Source of the DNA: Mesorhizobium sp. WSM3859
GTDB taxonomy: Bacteria > Pseudomonadota > Alphaproteobacteria > Rhizobiales > Rhizobiaceae
Reading direction: 5' to 3'
DNA length: 64,000 bases
Assembly (NCBI RefSeq): GCF_002295065.1
Contig: NZ_NSGG01000005.1
Location: 370,323 to 434,322 of the forward strand
Made by a program: the position numbers and the translations under genes. This document shows, piece by piece, positions 60,464-64,000 of the stretch. Below the pieces are notes generated by a model that saw only the letters and a program-made list of their open reading frames with translations, searched no databases and was not told the origin of the DNA. How positions within the stretch are numbered: the stretch's first letter is position 1; each line of letters begins with the position of its first letter.

Positions 60464-61981
60464 ATGGGGCTTGAGCCCAAAACGGTCGACCTCTTCGTCA
60501 TCGGCGGCGGCATCAACGGAGCCGGCATCGCCCGGGACGCGGCAGGTCGCGGGCTGTCGGTCGTGCTGTGCGAAAAGGACGACCTTGCCGAGGGCACGTC
60601 CTCGCGCTCCGGCAAGCTGGTGCATGGCGGCCTGCGCTATCTCGAATATTACGAGTTCCGGCTGGTGCGCGAGGCGTTGATCGAGCGCGAGGTCCTGCTC
60701 AAGGCAGCGCCCCATATCATTTGGCCGATGCGCTTCGTGCTGCCGCACAGTCCGCAGGACCGTCCCGCCTGGCTGGTGCGGCTCGGCCTGTTCCTCTACG
60801 ACCATCTGGGCGGCCGAAAGCGACTGCCAGGCACGCGCACGCTCGACCTCGAGCGCGATCCGGAAGGAACGCCGTTGCTCGACCAGTATACGCGCGGCTT
60901 CGAATATTCCGACTGCTGGGTGGATGATGCGCGGCTGGTGGTGCTCAACGCGCTTGGCGCAGCCGAACGCGGGGCCGAGGTGCTCACCCGCTCGCCTGCC
61001 GTCTCCGCTCGCCGCGAGAATGGCGCCTGGACGGTGACGACGAGAAACGCGATGACCGGAGAAACGCGCCTCTTCCGGGCCCGCTGTCTCGTCAATGCCG
61101 CCGGTCCGTGGGTTTCGGATGTCATTGGCCGTGTCGCGGGATCGAACTCGTCGCGCAACGTGCGCCTGGTCAAGGGCAGCCACATCATCGTGCCGAAGTT
61201 CTGGCAGGGCGCGAATGCCTATCTGGTGCAGAACCACGACAAGCGCGTCATCTTCATCAACCCATATGAAGGGGACATGGCGCTGATCGGAACCACCGAC
61301 ATCGCCTATGGCGGCCGCGCCGAGGACGTCAGGGCCGACGAGGCCGAGATCGACTACCTGCTTGCGGCGGTGAACCGCTACTTCAAGGAGAAGCTGCGGC
61401 CCCAGGACGTGCTCTACTCCTTCTCCGGCGTGCGGCCGCTGTTCGACGACGGCAAGGGCAACCCGTCCGCGGTGACGCGCGACTATATCTTCGACCTCGA
61501 CGAGACCGGCGGCGCGCCGCTGCTCAACGTCTTCGGCGGCAAGATCACCACTTTCCGCGAATTGGCCGAGCGCGGCATGCACCGGCTGAAGCATGTTTTC
61601 CCGCGGATGGGCGAGGACTGGACCGAGACCGCGCCGCTGCCCGGCGGCGAAATCCCCAATGCCGACTACGAGACCTTCGCCAACGGCTTGCGCGAAGCCT
61701 ATCCGTGGATGCCGCGCGATCTCGTCCATCACTACGGCCGGCTCTACGGCGCGCGCACCAGGGACCTCGTCAAGGACGCGACCTGCCTCAATGGCCTTGG
61801 CCGGCATCACGGCGGCCTGCTCTACGAGGCTGAGGTGCGCTATCTCGTCGCCAGGGAATGGGCGCGCACGCCTGACGACATCCTGCTTCGGCGCACCAAG
61901 CACCACCTGCATCTCAGCGAGGCGGAACGGGATGCCTTCGCCATGTGGTTCGACGCCGAGCGCCTCGCCGAGGCTGCGTGA
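60464..61981 (+). CDS. eryB: Erythritol-4-phosphate dehydrogenase
   Basis: A 505-aa GlpD-family FAD dehydrogenase. It has VIGGGINGAGIARDAAGRGL, GTSSRSGKLVHGGLRYLEYY, RCLVNAAGPWVSDVIGRVAG and FGGKITTFRELAERGM. In Brucella EryB oxidises L-erythritol-4-phosphate to L-3-tetrulose-4-phosphate. It starts one base after the eryA stop. It is a paralogue of the 48702 protein. Confidence 0.93.
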   Translation: MGLEPKTVDLFVIGGGINGAGIARDAAGRGLSVVLCEKDDLAEGTSSRSGKLVHGGLRYLEYYEFRLVREALIEREVLLKAAPHIIWPMRFVLPHSPQDRPAWLVRLGLFLYDHLGGRKRLPGTRTLDLERDPEGTPLLDQYTRGFEYSDCWVDDARLVVLNALGAAERGAEVLTRSPAVSARRENGAWTVTTRNAMTGETRLFRARCLVNAAGPWVSDVIGRVAGSNSSRNVRLVKGSHIIVPKFWQGANAYLVQNHDKRVIFINPYEGDMALIGTTDIAYGGRAEDVRADEAEIDYLLAAVNRYFKEKLRPQDVLYSFSGVRPLFDDGKGNPSAVTRDYIFDLDETGGAPLLNVFGGKITTFRELAERGMHRLKHVFPRMGEDWTETAPLPGGEIPNADYETFANGLREAYPWMPRDLVHHYGRLYGARTRDLVKDATCLNGLGRHHGGLLYEAEVRYLVAREWARTPDDILLRRTKHHLHLSEAERDAFAMWFDAERLAEAA

Positions 61982-62913
61982 TGGCGCTGACGCTTTCCCT
62001 GAACACCAATCCGCTGGTCAACCGTTTCGCCGATCCGGACGACCTGGTCGAGACCGTCGCGCGCGACCTCAGGCTGCGCGACCTGCAACTGACGCATGAG
62101 TTCATCAATCCGAGCTGGCCGGCGCCGGTGATCCGGCGCGTGGCCCGGCGCATGATCGCGGCCCTGCGGCGCACCGGCGTGCGCGTCACGAGCGGCATGA
62201 CCGGCCCCTATGGCCGGCTCAACCATTTCGGCCATCCCGACGGCGATGTGCGCCGCTACTATGTCGACTGGTTCAAGACCTTCGCCGACATCACCGCCGA
62301 CCTCGGCGGCGTCTCCATCGGCACCCAGTTCGCCATCTTCACCTACAAGGATTATGACGATCCGGTCCGGCGCGAGGACCTGATCCGGATCGCCGTCGAC
62401 TGCTGGGCTGAGGTGGCCGAACACGCCAAGGAAGCCGGGTTGCGTTACGTTTTCTGGGAGCCAATGAGCATCGGGCGCGAGTTCGGCCACACGATCGCCG
62501 AATGCGTGAAGCTGCAGGACAGGCTGACCAAAGCCGAAATGGCGTTGCCGATGTGGATGATGGCCGACATCGACCATGGCGACGTGAGCAGCGCCAATCC
62601 GGATGACTACGATCCCTATGCCTGGGCCCGCGCGGTGCCGAGGCTGTCGCCGATCATCCACATCAAGCAAAGCCTCATGGACAAGGGCGGGCATCGCCCC
62701 TTCACCGCGGCGTTCAATGCCAGGGGCCGCATTCATCCCGAGCCGCTGCTGAAGGCCTTCGCCGAAGGCGGCGCCGTCGACAACGAGATCTGCCTTGAGC
62801 TGAGTTTCAAGGAACGGGAGCCGGACGATCGGCAGGCCATCCCGCAGATCGCCGAGAGCATAGCCTTCTGGGCTCCCCATATCGACACGGGCGTGCAAAG
62901 CCTGAATATCTGA
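61981..62913 (+). CDS. eryC: 3-tetrulose-4-phosphate racemase
   Basis: A 310-aa TIM-barrel sugar-phosphate isomerase-like protein: LSLNTNPLVNRFADPDDLVE, LRLRDLQLTHEFINPSWPAP, EAGLRYVFWEPMSIGREFGH, and ICLELSFKEREPDDRQAIPQ near the end. In Brucella EryC racemises L- to D-3-tetrulose-4-phosphate. ATG overlaps the eryB stop (TGATG at 61979-61983). Confidence 0.9.
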   Translation: MALTLSLNTNPLVNRFADPDDLVETVARDLRLRDLQLTHEFINPSWPAPVIRRVARRMIAALRRTGVRVTSGMTGPYGRLNHFGHPDGDVRRYYVDWFKTFADITADLGGVSIGTQFAIFTYKDYDDPVRREDLIRIAVDCWAEVAEHAKEAGLRYVFWEPMSIGREFGHTIAECVKLQDRLTKAEMALPMWMMADIDHGDVSSANPDDYDPYAWARAVPRLSPIIHIKQSLMDKGGHRPFTAAFNARGRIHPEPLLKAFAEGGAVDNEICLELSFKEREPDDRQAIPQIAESIAFWAPHIDTGVQSLNI

Positions 62914-62923
62914 CCGGCTGAGA

Positions 62924-63916
62924 ATGACCCAAACCCGCGATCAAGGACCGCAGATGCCGAAACGCCCAGCTCGACTGGACCCTGAAGGGTCGCTCGCGAT
63001 CCGTGCCGCCTGGCTGCACTACGCCGGCGGCCTTACTCAGGCCGAGGTGGCGAAGCGACTCGGGCTGCCCTCGGTCAAGGCGCATCGGCTGATCGCTCGG
63101 GCTGTGGCGGACGGCGCGGTCAAAGTCTCGATCGATGGCGAGGTCGTCGAATGCGCATTGCTGGAGAACCAGCTCTGCGATCGCTTCGGGCTGGAGTTTT
63201 GCGAGGTCGCGCCGGATCTGGGCGAGGATGGCCTGCCATTGCGGGCGCTGGGACTGGCGGGCGCCGGTTTCCTGCGTCGCGAGATGGAGCGCGCCGAGGA
63301 CAGGGTCATAGGTATCGGCCATGGCCGCACGCTTGCCGCCGCGGTGCATCAGTTGCCGCGCTTCGAGGCGGCGGGCGTGCGCTTCGTCTCGCTGCTCGGC
63401 GGCCTGACGCGCAACTATGCGGCCAATCCGCACGACGTCATGCATCGACTGGCCGAAAAGACCGGCGCGCAGGCCTACGTCATGCCGGTGCCGTTTTTTG
63501 CCAATTCCGCGGACGACCGCGAAGTGCTCCTGGCGCAGCGCGGCGTGCGGGAAATCTTCGAGATGTCGAACCGGGCGACGCTGAAGTTCGTCGGCATCGG
63601 CACGGCGGATGCGGGCGCCCAGCTCGTGGCGACGGGCATGATCGAGCCGCGCGAGATTGCCGAGATCACTGCCGTCGGCGGCGTCGGCGAAATGCTCGGG
63701 CACTTTTTCGATGCGCGCGGCCGGGTGCTGGAAACGACCCTGACCGCCCGCACGCTCGCCGTCGACCTGGACGGGCCGGCGGATAGCCGCATCATCGCGA
63801 TCGCCGGCGGTCCGACAAAGGTCGAGGCGGTCCGCGCGGTGCTCAAAAGCGCGCGGTTGAAAGGTCTCATCACCGACGAGTCGACAGCCAGGGCTCTCGT
63901 GAGCGAAACGGAATGA
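62924..63916 (+). CDS. eryD: Erythritol operon regulator, SorC family
   Basis: A 330-aa SorC/DeoR-type regulator: an N-terminal HTH (IRAAWLHYAGGLTQAEVAKR, then LGLPSVKAHRLIARAVADG) and a C-terminal sugar-binding domain (VIGIGHGRTLAAAVHQLPRF, IGTADAGAQLVATGMIEPRE, ITAVGGVGEMLGHFFDARGR). In Brucella EryD represses the ery operon and is relieved by erythritol. It follows eryC by ten bases. Confidence 0.93.
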   Translation: MTQTRDQGPQMPKRPARLDPEGSLAIRAAWLHYAGGLTQAEVAKRLGLPSVKAHRLIARAVADGAVKVSIDGEVVECALLENQLCDRFGLEFCEVAPDLGEDGLPLRALGLAGAGFLRREMERAEDRVIGIGHGRTLAAAVHQLPRFEAAGVRFVSLLGGLTRNYAANPHDVMHRLAEKTGAQAYVMPVPFFANSADDREVLLAQRGVREIFEMSNRATLKFVGIGTADAGAQLVATGMIEPREIAEITAVGGVGEMLGHFFDARGRVLETTLTARTLAVDLDGPADSRIIAIAGGPTKVEAVRAVLKSARLKGLITDESTARALVSETE

Positions 63917-63923
63917 CCAGTGC

Positions 63924-64000
63924 ATGACTGAGATGCCCCACGTCTGGATCGGCACGAGCTGGAAGATGAACAAGACGCTTGGCGAGGCGCGTGCCTTCGC
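63924..64000 (+). CDS. eryH: Triose-phosphate isomerase-like protein (eryH/tpiB), truncated by the window end
   Basis: The first 25 residues (MTEMPHVWIGTSWKMNKTLG, then EARAFA) match the start of triose-phosphate isomerases (WxGTSWKMNKT, including the catalytic Asn and Lys). In Brucella the TpiB-like EryH isomerises D-3-tetrulose-4-phosphate to D-erythrulose-4-phosphate. The gene continues past the window, probably followed by rpiB/eryI. Confidence 0.88.
   Translation, partial: MTEMPHVWIGTSWKMNKTLGEARAF

Noticed and set aside
1..64000. CRISPR array, rRNA operon or insertion sequence
   Set aside because: I found no spaced direct repeats of CRISPR type, no rRNA sequence and no transposase with terminal inverted repeats in the window.

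Overview
The window reads as a chromosomal segment of a Rhizobiales bacterium, most likely Mesorhizobium or a close relative. The indications are high GC, intergenic mosaic repeats of the Mesorhizobium type (3896-4053, 12805-12924, 14591-14642, 17219-17374, 24410-24590, 25903-25951), a complete erythritol (ery) locus, and a FixK/FNR-type box at 23825. No taxonomic marker gene is present, so the genus is inferred.

Region 1 (1-23.3 kb) is an aromatic catabolic cluster. A leftward operon (8409 to 2250) holds a flavin monooxygenase/Old-Yellow-Enzyme fusion of the 2-aminobenzoyl-CoA monooxygenase/reductase type, an SDR dehydrogenase, a MarR regulator, an enoyl-CoA hydratase, an acyl-CoA dehydrogenase and a RidA protein. 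Around it lie an HpcH/HpaI aldolase, an LLM flavin oxidoreductase, a VOC protein, a complete peptide-type ABC transporter, two phytoene-desaturase-like FAD oxidoreductases, a cyclase-family (isatin-hydrolase-like) enzyme, a second MarR regulator and a two-gene indolepyruvate:ferredoxin oxidoreductase. The content fits catabolism of an indole compound such as indole-3-acetate through isatin and anthranilate to anthraniloyl-CoA. No ring-attacking dioxygenase or CoA ligase is in the window. Related palindromes centred on GCTT sit in or near four promoter regions and are candidate MarR operators.

Region 2 (23.3-31.2 kb) is ordinary chromosome: an FMN-binding PPOX-like protein, two small secreted Cys-rich proteins, a DUF1501/DUF1800 pair, an ECF sigma factor followed by a membrane protein and a CnrX/Spy-like periplasmic protein, an EF-hand protein and a YodC-like protein. 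It ends in a CAT-anticodon tRNA.

Region 3 (31.2-about 47.4 kb) is an integrated island of visibly lower GC. A tyrosine integrase abuts and reads into the tRNA, followed by an AlpA-like excisionase. The cargo is unusual. A leftward operon encodes a DGQHR (DndB-like) protein, a radical SAM enzyme and a GHKL ATPase. A divergent rightward operon encodes three tandem ParB-like proteins, a small PD-(D/E)XK nuclease and a SNF2 helicase. This looks like an undescribed DNA-modification and restriction-like defence system. A truncated plasmid-type ParB gene and a metallo-beta-lactamase-fold gene pair follow.

Region 4 (47.4-48.7 kb) is a graveyard of fragments: an ABC ATPase TOBE end and a frameshifted GMC oxidoreductase N-terminus.

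Region 5 (48.7-64 kb) is the erythritol locus. Leftward are the eryEFG-type ABC transporter with a DUF2291 protein, a DeoR regulator, then a polyol kinase, a second DeoR regulator and a glycerol-3-phosphate-dehydrogenase-like gene. Rightward are eryA, eryB, eryC, eryD and the start of a triose-phosphate-isomerase-like gene (eryH/tpiB). Clustered ATGTTA repeats lie before both the transporter operon and the kinase operon.
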